This document shows positions 1 to 11,454 of a stretch of 64,000 bases of DNA, one piece after another. The notes beneath the pieces were generated by a model, which was not told the origin of the DNA, did not search any database, and saw only the letters and a program-made list of their open reading frames with translations. The stretch spans positions 71,530,501-71,594,500 of the forward strand of contig JAZBRS010000014.1 in the NCBI GenBank assembly GCA_037176725.1. Reading direction: 5' to 3'. This DNA comes from Posidonia oceanica. Taxonomy: Eukaryota > Streptophyta > Magnoliopsida > Alismatales > Posidoniaceae. The position numbers and the translations under genes were made by a program. The stretch's first letter is position 1; every line of letters starts with the position of its first letter.

Positions 1-2308
1 GAGAAGAGAGTAGAAAGTAATCACCATATCATAGAATGAAAGATATTTGATTAAAGAAATTTTATGAAGAAAAACCATGACATGTTGACATTCCCTTCTA
101 ATTGCTAAAGCACTTATCAACATACTGAACCTCACTAGACCCTATGAAGACTAGAGTAGAGTACATTGAAGCAGGATCAATATATGGTTAGGATACAAAC
201 TTTTTTTTTTTTTTTGAAAGGTAGTATCAGACACATGACTTGGTCCTCTTGGACCCCTCCCAAACCTCACCAAAACAGCAATCCAGTAGTTCCTAATTAC
301 CAGCTTTGCAACACATAGACACAAAAAAGAAGAAGAAACAAAAGAAGGGGAAATGTAAGTATACCAGCTTTCAGTATCTGAATAATCAGCAACTGATAAT
401 CTTACAGAGAGAGGACAACTGCATTTGATGCTGCAATCAGAGCCACAAGTGCTCATTAACTCATGTATGTGAATCCACTTGTCCCTCCTGTACTCATTCA
501 CCATTGGGCTCTACAAACCCTAAAGGGATGGACACTGGTCTATGGAAACACTAGAAGAATGCATGAAAGAAATCAGAAGTTCAATTGAGGGTCTATAACC
601 CAAGGAAGAACTAAGGCAGAAGTTCTTCTTTGCTCAATGAAAAGTTTGAAGTTTCCAGCAGTTGTAGGAAAATTATCTATATCAACAATTCCTATTCTTT
701 GTAGATCTTTGTCAGCAATAGAATAGGCTTTTTTGGGTTTAATAAGCATATTCAGATCATATAACAAGATCCTCATATTGATTAGAAAATCATAAATATT
801 CAATCTATTTCCACCCATTCTACGTTTATTTCTATGTTTCAATTTTTGGTTGTTTGCAAGTAACATTTGCAAATTATAAACCATTCTGATTAGAATGCAA
901 AGCTAAGTTACTTTAACTGCTTGAATAACATACTTTACTCTTCAAATGCATGATATTATGTTTAAGCATGAACAATTAATGTAGTGTTGTGAACTAGTTT
1001 CCTTCTGTTAGTTGTCCACTTATTTTTAATGTCTATATTTCTTTTCTTTTCTTTTCTTTTCTTTTGAAAGGAATAAATTGAATTCACCTTTGATCAGAGC
1101 TACTAGTGAAATCCTAGAAAGTTGGCTACCTTTACATCATGCTTTGCTTATGAATATGTGTACTTGCATATTATTTTTTCTAAATGCTTTTGAATATGTG
1201 TACTTGCTTATTATTATTTTACTTTGTAATAGATCAAAGAGTAGGATAATTAAAAAATAATTGCATAATACATCAAGACGTACCATGCACACACGCGCAC
1301 TATAATAAATCGCATATCAGATGCTAGGTATGCGTCCTTTGCACGTCAGGTGTGTGTGTGCACCACATGAAGAGATTTCATCACCTTTCATGTGGTTTTT
1401 TGAGTACTGTGGGGGGATCTCATCACCTCTCACATCGATGCATGTTTTCTTTTTTTTTTGTGGATGTGTTTTCTTACAGGTGCAGGTGGGGGTTATTAGG
1501 GGTTAGGATTTAGAATTTAAGACTAAGATTTAAATATTAAATTCATACTTGAACTAATTAAAATGCCTATCATCACTAGTGTGGTCACTTACTCGTTGAG
1601 GTTGGCATTAATTCCTAAAAACTACACAGAACTTATACAATCATCACAAATGCAACAATGAAAGTGATAATCAAAATTAAAGTACTCTAAAATGCTAATC
1701 ATGCATCATTCGTCATTTTAGACTGATGTACACACATATATTTCTTTTACGTTGTTGTATTTGATTAAATGCTTGCAATCCTGATCATACATCATAAATA
1801 TTTGCTATGTTTTTATTTATGCGTGCATTCATCAATAGCATTGCATATCATTACAAAAATACAGTAAAAGTCATATACTATGGGGCATCACCTATTAAAC
1901 AAGATGAGGTGGGGATTTCATCACCCTTTCCTTTGCCCACAAACCATCTAAGTATCTAAATCATTAGGTGTCCTAAGACCAGTAATAAAATGAATGTAGA
2001 CATCGGCTCCTAAAGACTCACTAATCCTAAAAGTAAATAACTCTTAGCTGTCTAGTTTTAGAAATACCTTAAATATATAGATTAGTTTTGTTTTTAAACT
2101 AACAAACTAAATCTCACTAATCAACTTCAACCATATTAAAAAAAGGTGTAGTTTCTCATCTCATCATGTTATAGGCATGGTGCTTCTCTTTTAGAAATTC
2201 CCAGTTTCTCATCTTAACTCATCTTACTGGGTCCTTGAAGGATTGACAATGATTTTGTCAACCTTTTATTATAATATCGAATTAACTAGCATAAGAGATA
2301 TTTGGTAC
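1..2308. other. AT-rich flank without a supportable gene
   Basis: The sequence is AT-rich with frequent short homopolymers and no reading frame that resembles a known family. The longest minus-strand frames (151-504 and 573-884) are about 100 codons, have no recognisable domain and no homologue elsewhere in the window. A short motif of the form ATCTCATCACCT recurs near 1370, 1416 and 1912. The last bases, GGTAC (2304-2308), directly precede the first LTR and would be its left target duplication, but no matching right copy sits next to an LTR end. Confidence 0.6.
1041..1065. repeat. (CTTTT)5 microsatellite
   Basis: Five perfect tandem copies of CTTTT, ended by GAAAGG. It is an ordinary simple-sequence repeat. 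Confidence 0.95.
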
Positions 2309-2363
2309 TGTAGATACCTTATTTTGACATGCTCATTTGGTGGTTCTCTCTCTGGTGATTTCG

Positions 2364-2515
2364 AAACCCTTTTTTAAACCTTAGAAAACCCTAGAAGAAC
2401 TCTAGGTTTGCACTCACCAAAACCCTAGAAAAACTCTAGATAAATCACTCCTAAAATCCCAGAAAAGCTCTAGGATAGCATCTCTTAAACCCTAGGTCAG
2501 CACTTAAACCCTAGC
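2364..2515 (+). promoter_or_regulatory. Cluster of telobox motifs at the LTR start
   Basis: AAACCCT or AAACCCTA occurs about five times within 150 bp (near 2365, 2388, 2420, 2487 and 2506), mixed with CTCTAG elements. AAACCCTA is the plant telobox, known in promoters as a site for TRB-type proteins. Whether it acts here is unknown. Sparser copies lie in the equivalent part of the other LTRs, for example near 15733, 40398 and 40498. Confidence 0.5.
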
Positions 2516-2559
2516 TTAGCACAGGACACTCCCATGCATGCATAAGCCCAAGCCCTTCT

Positions 2560-3260
2560 CCTTCTTTCTCTGCTGATTATCTTTTTCTCTCTCGTCATTA
2601 TCCTTTTCTCTCTCCTCTTTATCCTCTCTCTTTTTCTCCTTCTTTTCCTCTCCTTCCTTCTTCTTTTTTTGTTCTCCATGGGCCCAATGGGCCCAGCCCA
2701 TTTCCTCACTTCTTCCCCTTCCTTCCTTTTATTTTATTCCTATTTTTATTTTATTTTATTCCATTTTATTTGATTTTTAATTTCCTCCTTCTTTCCTCCC
2801 CTCTTTCTTTCTTTCCTTCTTTCTTTTTTTCTTTCTTCTTCCCTTTCTTTATTTCTTTCTCTAAGCCCAAGCCCACCTTTTCTTCCCTCTTCACTTTTCT
2901 CGTTTCTTCTTCCTTCTTTCCTTTTTCTTCTCTTCCTTTTTATCCTTTCTTTTTCTCCTTCTTTTTTTTTCTTTCTTTTTTCCCACCTCTCTTCTTTTCC
3001 CTTCTTTTCATTTCCATCTTTTATTTCATTTTCATTTTTATTTTTATTTTATTTTTTCCAGAAAGCCCACTTATTCCTTCTTCCTTTCCCTTTTTCTTTC
3101 TTCTCTTTCTTTTCTTCTTTTTCCACCTAAAGCCCAGCCCACTGCTTTTTTCCTTTTTTTCTCTCCATTTCCACCTTTTACTCGGCCCGCTTCCCTCTCT
3201 TTTCTTCTTTCTTTTTTCCTCAGCTTTCAGCCCGGCCCGCACCTCTCTTCTTCTCCTCCT
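2560..3260 (+). repeat. Long polypyrimidine tract in the LTR
   Basis: About 700 bp composed almost only of C and T on the sense strand, largely TTTCTTC-type simple sequence. It opens a 265-codon frame (2770-3567) that is very rich in Phe, Leu and Ser, a compositional artefact. Equivalent tracts appear in the other LTRs, as purine runs on the plus strand in the inverted copies (30690-30920, 31740-32040, 57400-57610, 58440-58740). Confidence 0.85.
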
Positions 3261-6200
3261 CCTTCCCTCTCTGTTTCAAAAACCCAGCATAGCTTTCCAC
3301 CTTCCTCTTCTCCACTCATCACCCCTCCTGCACACACACACCCTCACAAGCCCAGCACCTACAGCACACACTTCCTCTGCCTTCACTCCACCTTTCGGCG
3401 TTTGCAGCCTCACAGTCTCACCTCTCGCCGGCCTCCTCCTCTCACTGCCAACACCCTGCCAGACCTACAAACCCAATGCCCAGCTTCTGTGCGAGCCACG
3501 CCCACTCGAGTGGCATCGCCAGAACAAAACTCCGCCTCTTCATCCCTTCCAATGGATCGGCAACTAGCAGCACACCCAGAGAGCTTCGTGAGAGAAAAAA
3601 CTAGAGAGCACCCTTTGCAAACCTGCAACTCCCAAGCTCGCACACACGCACACAGCCACCTCCAGCTTCCCAAATTCCCCCAGCTCACTCACCGCACAGC
3701 CAGCAACTTCACCCAATCCACAGCTTGCCCGCAAGCGCCCAGTAGACCTTCTCCACCACCACAAACACCTGTGTGCCACTTCTGCCCTGAAACGACCAAA
3801 AACTTCCATTCCTCTCCAGACACCCAATCATCCCTTCCAAACCTCTCCGTCCCACTCACCACGTCTCCACGAACCCAAGGAACCACTCAGAGAGAGCTCG
3901 AGTTCCACTAGCCGGAGCTGAGCCAAAAAAATTCCCAAAGTCAACCCAAAACCGGTTTTTTGGCTCTGAGCATCGCAGCCGGCATCTAAGCGTCTCCTCG
4001 GCACGCCTACAACACGTCCAGACCTCGCCGCACGCTTCCCGGGCTCCCGCGCGCCTCTGCGAACTGCCGCCGGACGACTGCACCCACCGCACGTTGCCAG
4101 CGCGCCTCAGACATTGTCACAGATAACTAAATGTGTTTTTAAATTCCTTGCATGCCTCTGATGCTTTCTAGTTTTAAAATTCTACTTTTTATTGCTTTAT
4201 CCACTTTCCAAGCTCCGCCGTGGGCTCTGTCTTCCTCGACGACGGCAGGTCTTCGTCAACGCCCATTCGGCGTTCCAGGCCCTCGCCGTCCCTCTGTTGC
4301 CTCTCGGCAGCTCCTCCTCCCCTCCGCGGCTCGCTCCGATGCCTTGCCGCAGTAGTAGCATCTCCCCCCCGTCCCCGAGTTTCGCCGGAGTTCTCTGCAA
4401 AAGTTGCAGAGACTGGCTGGTTGCTCCGTTGCCTCCCCTGCGCCGCACGTGCCTCGGGCACGACCGTAGGACCTCCCTCGTGCCTCCGGTCTCGCCCGCA
4501 GCAGCAGCAACAGCTTCCAGCAGCCATTCCGACGCCGGTCACCTTTGCAAAACTTGCAGAGGTCACAGCACCGCTCCAGCCGCCGCACCGCGCCGCTCAA
4601 GCCTCAGGCACCGCCGCACCACTGCCCTCGTGCCCTCTAGCACCTCCACAGCCTCCAGCAGCTGGTGCACCTCTAGCTTGACCTGCAAAAGACTAGCTAG
4701 GCCAGCAACATGCTCCGAGCACCGCCGATCGCCGCCGAAGCCTCCCGCGCACTCGCACAGACCCACTCCAATCTCCTGGGCCCTCAGCTGCAGCCACTAG
4801 CTGCCACGTGTGCCTTCTTCTCCGTCAGCAGTGCTGCAGTGTCAAGCGACACTGTAGCACTGTTGATTAATATGGTTTTAATTTAATGCTGGTTCGGTGC
4901 ATTGAAATGTTTTACTGCAATTTATTTTATTTGCATCTGGGTCCTGTGATGGTTTGAATTTGATTTAATTTGTGATTTAAAGTATATTGCATTGCAGTCT
5001 GGCCCTTTGTTCCATTTTATTTGCATGCAAGTCATTAGTTTATTTCATTTAAATCATTTAAATGTTAGTTTTAAAGCATGCATTACATTTTAGTCCCTGA
5101 TTTTATTTTAATTGCATTGCAGTCCTGTGCCAGTTGAGCTTTTCATTTAATTTGCATTAAAACCATATTGCATTGCATCTTTTATTTTGCATTTTGTTTT
5201 ATTTGCAAGTTAGTCCATCTGCAGTTTCAGTATATCATTTAAATGTGGATTTTACCATATTGCATTGTAATTTAAATCATGCATTATGTTTTATTTGCAC
5301 ATAGATCCTCTGCTTGTTTAAGATTGCATTTAATTTGCATGTTTATCATATTGCATTGCATTTTAAATCATGCATTTTATTCTATTTGCATATAAGTCCT
5401 CTGCATGTTATCAGAATCATTTAGATTGCATATTTGCCATATTGCATTGCATTTTTTATCCTGTGTTTTATTTTTATTGCATTTTAGTCCAAAGCATGCA
5501 TTCACAGTGTTTAAAAATCACATTTTATCTTATTACATTGCATTTTTTGCCCTGCATTTTATTATATCTGCACATCAGTCCTGTTTAGTTATAGATTTCA
5601 TTTAAGTTTGCATTAAAACTATAATGCATTGCAGAAAAATCCTAAAAAATACTTTAATTGCATCTGGGTCCTGGCAGTTGTAAATCATACATTTAATCTG
5701 TTATTTTACCATATTGCATTGCATAAAAAATCCTGAAAATATTCTAATTGCATCTAAGTCCATCAGATTGCATATCATGCATTTTATTTCTATTTTAAAC
5801 CTTATTGCATTGCATAAAAACCCATAAAAATTCTAAAATTGCATATCAGTCCTTTTTGCATACATGCATCATTCAAGTTGCATTTTTAAACCACATTGCA
5901 TTATTTTAAGGTCCAACTGTTTTCTGAAATTATATGTCAGTCCTTGCTTTTCAACTTTTGCATGTTTGCACACTTTCTTGGCATTGCATTTAGGTCCTGC
6001 ATGTTTTAAAAACTGCATTTAGGTCATTTCTTGCATTTTTACATGCATATCTTGTTGTTAGCATTGCATTCTACCCATGCACTGTTGCATCATCATTCCT
6101 GCATGCATCCACCCAGTTTTGCACACATCTAGGAACACTTTGCACATATGCCCCTGTAGTTTCCAAAAATTACACTTAGGTCCCTGCACTTGCACCCTTG

Positions 6201-6540
6201 CATAGCATCCCCTTGACATTGCATATAGCTCCCATGCATTCATTTGGGCATTGTTAGCCTTCTAACATGTAAGCCACCCAGCATTGCATGCATTTAGGGG
6301 CTAATTGCACTTAGACCCCTGCCTAGCTCACTTTTGTTGGCCCTTGAGCCATCTGACTTGCAATCTGAATAACTTTTGATCGGACCATTGGATCTTTGCG
6401 ATCTAACTGTCCAGGTCTTTCCTGTTGAATGATATTTTATTTAAATCAAAGTTATCTCAGATCAGGTCTCAGATTCTCAGGATAAGCCCGCCTGAGGCAC
6501 TGCGTAGCATCCATTGCATTCCCATTTGCATTGCATGCAT

Positions 6541-6780
6541 CGTTTTACGTGCCCGCATTTGTTTTCTTTGGCATTTGCATCGTTTTGCATGTATGCATCT
6601 GTTTTCTTTGGCATTTGTATCGTTTTGCGTGCATGCATCTGTTTTCTTCCGCATTTGCATCATTTTGCGTGCATGCATCTGTTTTCTTCCACATTTGCAT
6701 CGTTTTGCGTGCATGCATATGTTTTCTCTTGCATTTGCACCGTTCTGCGTGTCTGTCTTGTTTTCTTTTGCATTTCGCCT
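6541..6780 (+). repeat. 40-bp tandem array in the LTR of element A
   Basis: CGTTTTGCGTGCATGCATCT followed by a TTTTCTT...GCATTTGCAT spacer repeats with exact 40-bp spacing (6541, 6581, 6621, 6661, 6701, 6741), then continues irregularly to about 7010. It corresponds to the 30-bp arrays of the other LTRs, with about 10 bp (GCATTTGCAT) added to each unit. It lies just upstream of the conserved block at 7030. Confidence 0.9.
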
Positions 6781-7363
6781 CGTTTTGCGTGCCACTTTGT
6801 TTTATTTACATATCGCTTGCACTTTTGCACTGTTTTGCGTGCCTGTCTTGTTTTCTTTTACATTTGCCTCGTCTTGCGTGCCTGCATTCGATCTTGCTTG
6901 CATGTGCATCGTTTTGCATGCCCGCCTGCATTTTCCCCTGCTTTGCACCATTTTCCGCACCCACTTTAGCTTTCTCTTGCATGTCGCTTGCATTGCATTG
7001 TTTACCTCTGTTGTGCTTTATCGCCTGCATTTGCATTAGGGCAATGATGCTTATTGCCTAGGAGTTCTCACGAGCTAGGATTCGCCTGGTTCGGAACACA
7101 GCAGCGTTGCTGAGCACATGGCTTGCACGTTTAATTCCCTGCACGCATATTAGCACTTAGAGCACGCATTAGAGCCCGTATTCAGACATTCATTGCATTT
7201 AGGCACTAGGCAAGCATTTCCCTGCATTTGCGAGCGAGATAGTCTAAGAAAGACCGATTCTCGGACGTATCGGGAGTGCCTAACACCTTCCCCGTGCGTA
7301 ACAGGAGTCCTTGCCCTTTCTCTTGACCCACAATGACCATTCCTTCATCCTAGGTACGAGTCA

Positions 7364-7402
7364 TAGCATAGCATAGCATGGCATAGCATAGCATAGCATC
7401 GC
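7364..7402 (+). repeat. (GCATA)n microsatellite in the LTR
   Basis: A run of CATAG/CATGG pentamers. A shorter relative lies at the same place in the next LTR (about 18641-18672). Confidence 0.85.
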
Positions 7403-7506
7403 ATTGTGTTGCATCGCATCTCTTTGCATCCTTTTTGCATCCGATTTAGCATGTCTTTTCATGCATTACCCTCGATTTTCCTTGTCTCCTAACTTAATAG
7501 ACATGG

Positions 7507-7517
7507 TGGCGACTCTG
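7507..7517 (+). other. PBS-like 11-mer inside the LTR
   Basis: TGGCGACTCTG differs by one base from the first 11 bases of the true PBS at 7670. The same word lies about 150-180 bp before the end of every LTR in the window. Confidence 0.7.
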
Positions 7518-7669
7518 ATTTGTCTTATCATTTCTTTTTCCTCTTTTTGCCAGTGTTTCCGAGTCAAGTTTCTTTCCTCGGATTCCGCCGCATATAGTGA
7601 GCCTAATGTCGATCGGTGCACGCGAGCTTTGGCATCGTGCATGAATTCGATATTTCAAGATTACTACAG

Positions 7670-7687
7670 TGGCGACTCCGCTGGGGA
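7670..7687 (+). other. Primer binding site, tRNA-Arg type (element A)
   Basis: TGGCGACTCCGCTGGGGA starts one base after the LTR end. Its complement, ending GGAGTCGCCA, matches the 3' end of plant tRNA-Arg as I recall it, the primer described for Ogre elements. The PBS fixes the LTR boundary and the plus orientation. Confidence 0.88.
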
Positions 7688-9277
7688 GATGGGAATCACC
7701 AGCGGATACTCCGTTGAGGATTCCAGACTCTGGCTTTCGCTTCTGGCTTTCTCCCCCGCTTGGGTTTCGCTTTGCTTGCCTCGTGCCTCTGCTTGCCTTG
7801 TTTGTTTGCTTGCTTGCCTGTGCGCTCTCCCGCTGGGGAGATCTAGGCTCCGGCTTTTGCTTCTGCCTTTTTGCTTGCTTGGATCTTGCAGTTTTGCTTG
7901 CCTTATGCCTTTTTGCCTTGCCTGCTCTTCGCTCTCCGTTTTCTTTGCGTTTTTTAGTATTTTCGAGTCAAGTCTTCTCTCTGGATTCACTGCTGACTGC
8001 GACCCCCCCTCTCTCTCTCACGACACGACCGCATCGCGAGCTATGGCAGCGTGCGAGACCCGTCATGATCGGGTGCAGGAAACGGTCACAGGCCAGCAGA
8101 AACCTCGCTGGAGAAACCCAACTCCTGCTTTTCGTTTTGCCTTTTGCTTTTGCCTGCCTTGTCTGTTTACCTGCCTTGCTTGTTTACATGCTTTGCTGCC
8201 TACCTTGCTTGTTTACATGCTTTACTGCTTGCCTTGCTTTTACATGCTTTACTGCTTGCCTGCATTTACTCGCATTATTTACCCGCTAATTCTTGCTTTA
8301 TTTCCTGCATTATGCATGTCTGAATATCTGCTTGACGCACTATGCATGCCTTTTGAGTGATGAATGCTTTCTTTTGCACTAATGCAATGCCACTACACCT
8401 GCACATGTCATACATACCTGCATTTTGATATGATAAGTGTTTTCTTTTCACTATCATGTCCACATACACTTGCACATGCCATGCCCATGCCCATGCTTTT
8501 TGCCTTACTGTGTGACTGCTTGCATGCCATGACTTCTTGTTTCTCTCTCCTTCAGGCTTTTGCCATGTTAGGATATTAGAAACATGCTTGCTCCCCTCTT
8601 GTTTAATTTAAAAGCAACAATAAAGCCAAGTAATAACATCTAAGCACAATTAGAGCCAAAACTTGCAATTTTTGCCCTTCGGTTAATAAAATGCAAGTAA
8701 AACACTCTAAAGCATTCGCATGGTCAGCATTCTAGAAAGCATGCATCCTCTCTTCTGAGTCCACCCACAGTTTGAGAATGATAGTTCCGGTCGCTTACTC
8801 CCTCGCTTTGGCTTGGCGCAAGTTAGTCGGTCTGTCCCCCTTGTCAAGGGGTCACGTCGGAGTTAGTAGAGGGTACTACCCATGCTTTTGGCAGGGTCGA
8901 GGCTCCTAAAGCACCACCCCGTTATACCTGAGCTCTGGGCCAGGATTTAGACGGGGACCCACTTTCTTCTGACCTGGAGTCTGCATAATTCCATTACCCA
9001 TGAGTGCGTCCTAGTAGGCTGCCTACTCAGGACATGCTTGGTGAGAGAGCGCATATTAGGGCATTCATCTGCATCATGCCACCCCTAATTACTCTTTTTT
9101 GCATCCAACCTCTAACGTGTCTATTGGTTTTGCAGGTAAGTGCGGGTTCCTTTAGCCAGGATCTTGAGCGTCCCTCTCTGTCTCTGAGCTGTCTGTCGCC
9201 TCCGACGATAGCTTGCCTTAGGTCTTGTGCCCCCCGTCTTCAGCCGCAGACCTGTTCGCATTCGCTCGCCGTCCGTT
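7688..9277 (+). other. Untranslated leader of element A
   Basis: About 1.6 kb between PBS and gag. The first part is built of TTGC/CTTGCCTTG-like words and the middle of ATGCATG/CACATGCC words. It has no convincing gene; the 318-codon frame starting in the LTR at 7404 is compositional. A block at 8742-9055 is conserved in all three elements. A pyrimidine-rich run ending TTTTGCAG at 9134 is followed by GTAAGT and aligns with AG-ending runs at the same place in elements B and C, so it may be a splice site. Confidence 0.7.
8742..9055 (+). other. Conserved non-coding leader block (element A copy)
   Basis: About 310 bp closely related to 20745-21060 (element B) and the reverse complement of 51568-51873 (element C). 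It contains CGGTCTGTCCCCCTTGTCA, whose CCCCxTTGTCAxGGGG part can form a small hairpin, and a conserved GAGTAGAGGGTAC-like word. No reading frame is shared by the three copies. A packaging or dimerisation signal is possible, but this is inference. Confidence 0.75.
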
Positions 9278-11454
9278 ATGGCCCAGCATACTGGCAAGTC
9301 CTCTTCCTCTTTGGCGTCAGGAGAGATACCGACTTCGGTCTCTCCTTCCCCTGCTTTGACGTCCCTTGTCTCCTCTCCACTGCTGGTGCAGGAGACTTCC
9401 CAGCCCCTCTATCTGGAATAAGGGTTGACCCTAGTCGACCTGGAGCTTGTCACCAAGTCAACTGCGGTGACCGCCACTCAGGCTCCAGGAGCGTCGCCTT
9501 CTGTTCCATCCTAGGGCCTTCCCATCTCGGGAATCCAGCCTTCTACGACTGCCTCTTGCTTAGGATTTGCTCCTATTACTTCCTTGGTTTCCGTGCCCCC
9601 TTTGACGGACACCTCTTTGCATCCCAGCCCGTTGGTCGATGCTTTCCCTGCCTCGCAAGCACAGTGTTTATTGGCTAAGGCCGATAGGCTGCGAAGCATG
9701 GCTCTCGCACTCGACCTGACTGTGGCCCAGTGTTCCTGTCCGGCCCCTGAGGTTTCGATGCCACCCTCTGTAGCTCAGCAGGCTCACTACACTGCACTCC
9801 CGCCCGTTCCATCGCCCCGGCTCCTCACAGCTTTGGCGATGGGGGCGCATTATCGGCCTCCTGCACTTGCACAGCGCTTTGCACAGCATGCAACTCCTTC
9901 CTTTGGTGGCAAGTCTTTTGGATTGGCAGGAGCACAGCAACCCTTAGGCCCGTTGCCCGGCACCTTGCCGGTGCAACAGCTGCTGCTCCCACACTGCACC
10001 TTACACTGCACAGCATGCAATCTATCCATCTTCTTTGCATCAGGTTCAGGCTCCTGCATACATAGCAGCGCACTTTACACCCTTGCACGGGTATGCTGGC
10101 CCTCGCGCTACAACACCAGGTAGCGTGACGGTGGATCTGGAGGAGCGCGACCCACACAGCATACGCGGCACCTGCCTTAGCTGCACCAGTCTCGACAGCA
10201 GCAACCTCAGACGCCTTCCTTACTAGGTTGGGTGATCTAGAGAGAATATTTCGTCAAGTGCAAGGCCAGGACCACCAGCCCTACCAATTTGGCGACCTCT
10301 GTCTCTTTCCAAAGGCCGTACTCCCTTCGAAGTTCCGCATCTTGGACTTCGATAAATACAATGGTAGAGGCTTCCCCATCTCGCATCTGAAGGCATACTG
10401 CGGGGACCTTGCTCAGCTTCAGGCTGATGAAAGGCTCCTTATCTGCCTATTCCAAAAGAGTTTGACTGGCCCCGTGCTTAAGTGGTTCATGTCCCTTGAC
10501 ATGGCTGCGGTTCAGACTTGGACTGGTCTTTCTCAAGCTTTCCTTGAGCAGTATTCGTTCAACCTCGACTTGATCCCCAAGTAGATGGATCTTGTCGCCA
10601 TCTGGCAGAGGCCCCAAGAGCCATTCGAGGAGTATGTCAGTCGCTGGCGCTTCACAGTTGCCCAGGTTAGAGATAGACCCTCCGAGGTGGATTCTATCAA
10701 GAAGATCGTCAAAGGGGCACTGCCAGCGATTGGGACTCTACTTTGCATTCAGCACATCACTAGCTTTGCATCGCTGATTAGGGCTGGCACCCATGTGGAA
10801 AGCTCACTAAGAAGTGGGCATTTCCCTGCACTTTCTGCATTGGCTAGGCAGGGCAACAACACCAGCAATCGCCGTAGCCGCAACAACAGCAACAACGCTA
10901 CTCCCAACTGCTCCGAGCAGCTCACCGAAGCATGCGCTGATCCTCCTGAAGTGCCTGCCATTGCAGAGAGTCAGCCAGACCCTTTTCCGCTAGAGCACGC
11001 ACCTAATTATGCACCCACTGCACACACTGCCACCGTTGAGCCAGTGCATCATGTCGCACCAGCTCGGCAAGGACAACAGCCTAAGCAAAGACGAGGCCGC
11101 CGCACTGAGAGCGACTTCACCCCACTTAGTGAATCGCTAAGCGCCGTCTTTCCACAGGTTTTGTCGCTTCTGAGGCTCCTGGAAACTCGTCCGCCACCAA
11201 ACCCTCTTCCAAGGTGGTATGATGCGAGCAAGCACTGCAATTACCATCGAGCCCCAGGACACTCGACGGATAATTGCCTCACTCTTCGGGATGTCGTCCA
11301 GGACTTGGTTGACAACGGAACCCTCGTTGTCAGTCCACAAGAGGCTGCACACACATCTGCACTCGCACACCCTAGTGTAGCTGGCCCTTCCTCTTCCAAG
11401 CCTGCAAGCTCCGCAGATACCGGAACCTCGGAGGCTTACCCCAATATTCTCTGA
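9278..11454 (+). pseudogene. Degenerate gag of element A
   Basis: The start ATGGCCCAG at 9278 matches the gag starts of B (21337) and C (51293). The frame breaks early (stop at 9419) and resumes in other frames to about 10226. The core gag domain is readable at 10228-11454 apart from one TAG at 10582. It contains the Retrotrans_gag signature (HLKAYCGDLAQLQ, then AFLEQYSFNLDL, then PFEEYVSRWR). A knuckle with a C-X2-H-X4-H-X4-C pattern (CNYHRAPGHSTDNC, about 11236-11277) replaces the usual CCHC form and is typical of Tat gag proteins. The readable homology ends at about 11454, where B and C continue towards protease. The protein would form the particle core but cannot be made intact here. Confidence 0.85.

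Larger units (their letters stand above)
2309..7668 (+). mobile_element. 5' LTR of element A (5.36 kb)
   Basis: It starts TGTAGATACCTTATTTTGAC, matching the TGTTGACACCCCATTTTGAC start of the other LTRs, and ends GATTACTACA one base before the PBS. In order it holds an AAACCCTA-rich start, a pyrimidine tract, a GC-rich stretch (about 3230-4810), an AT-rich region of repeated TTGCAT...GTCC motifs (about 4860-6300), a 40-bp tandem array (6541-6780), a block shared by all LTRs here (about 7030-7340, including GTAACAGGAGTCC), and a PBS-like 11-mer. The last 630 bp are the best conserved part among the five LTRs of the window. Confidence 0.88.

Noticed and set aside
573..884. 103-codon minus-strand frame in the left flank
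   Set aside because: Balanced composition makes it the best candidate in the flank, but I recognise no domain, promoter or exon structure, so I do not list it as a gene.
2770..3567. 265-codon frame rich in Phe, Leu and Ser
   Set aside because: It is translation of a polypyrimidine tract (TTC, CTT, TCC codons). It is not conserved as protein in the other LTRs.
4192..4800. Overlapping GC-rich frames of 150-200 codons in the LTR (also 29288-30900, 42133-42956, 55982-57660)
   Set aside because: Several frames on both strands are open at once because of GC-rich composition with few stops. None shows a domain, and the corresponding frames differ among LTR copies.
7404..8360. 318-codon frame spanning the LTR end and leader of element A
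   Set aside because: It crosses the LTR/PBS boundary, is dominated by Cys/Leu/Ala from TTGC-rich sequence, and has no counterpart in the leaders of B and C.
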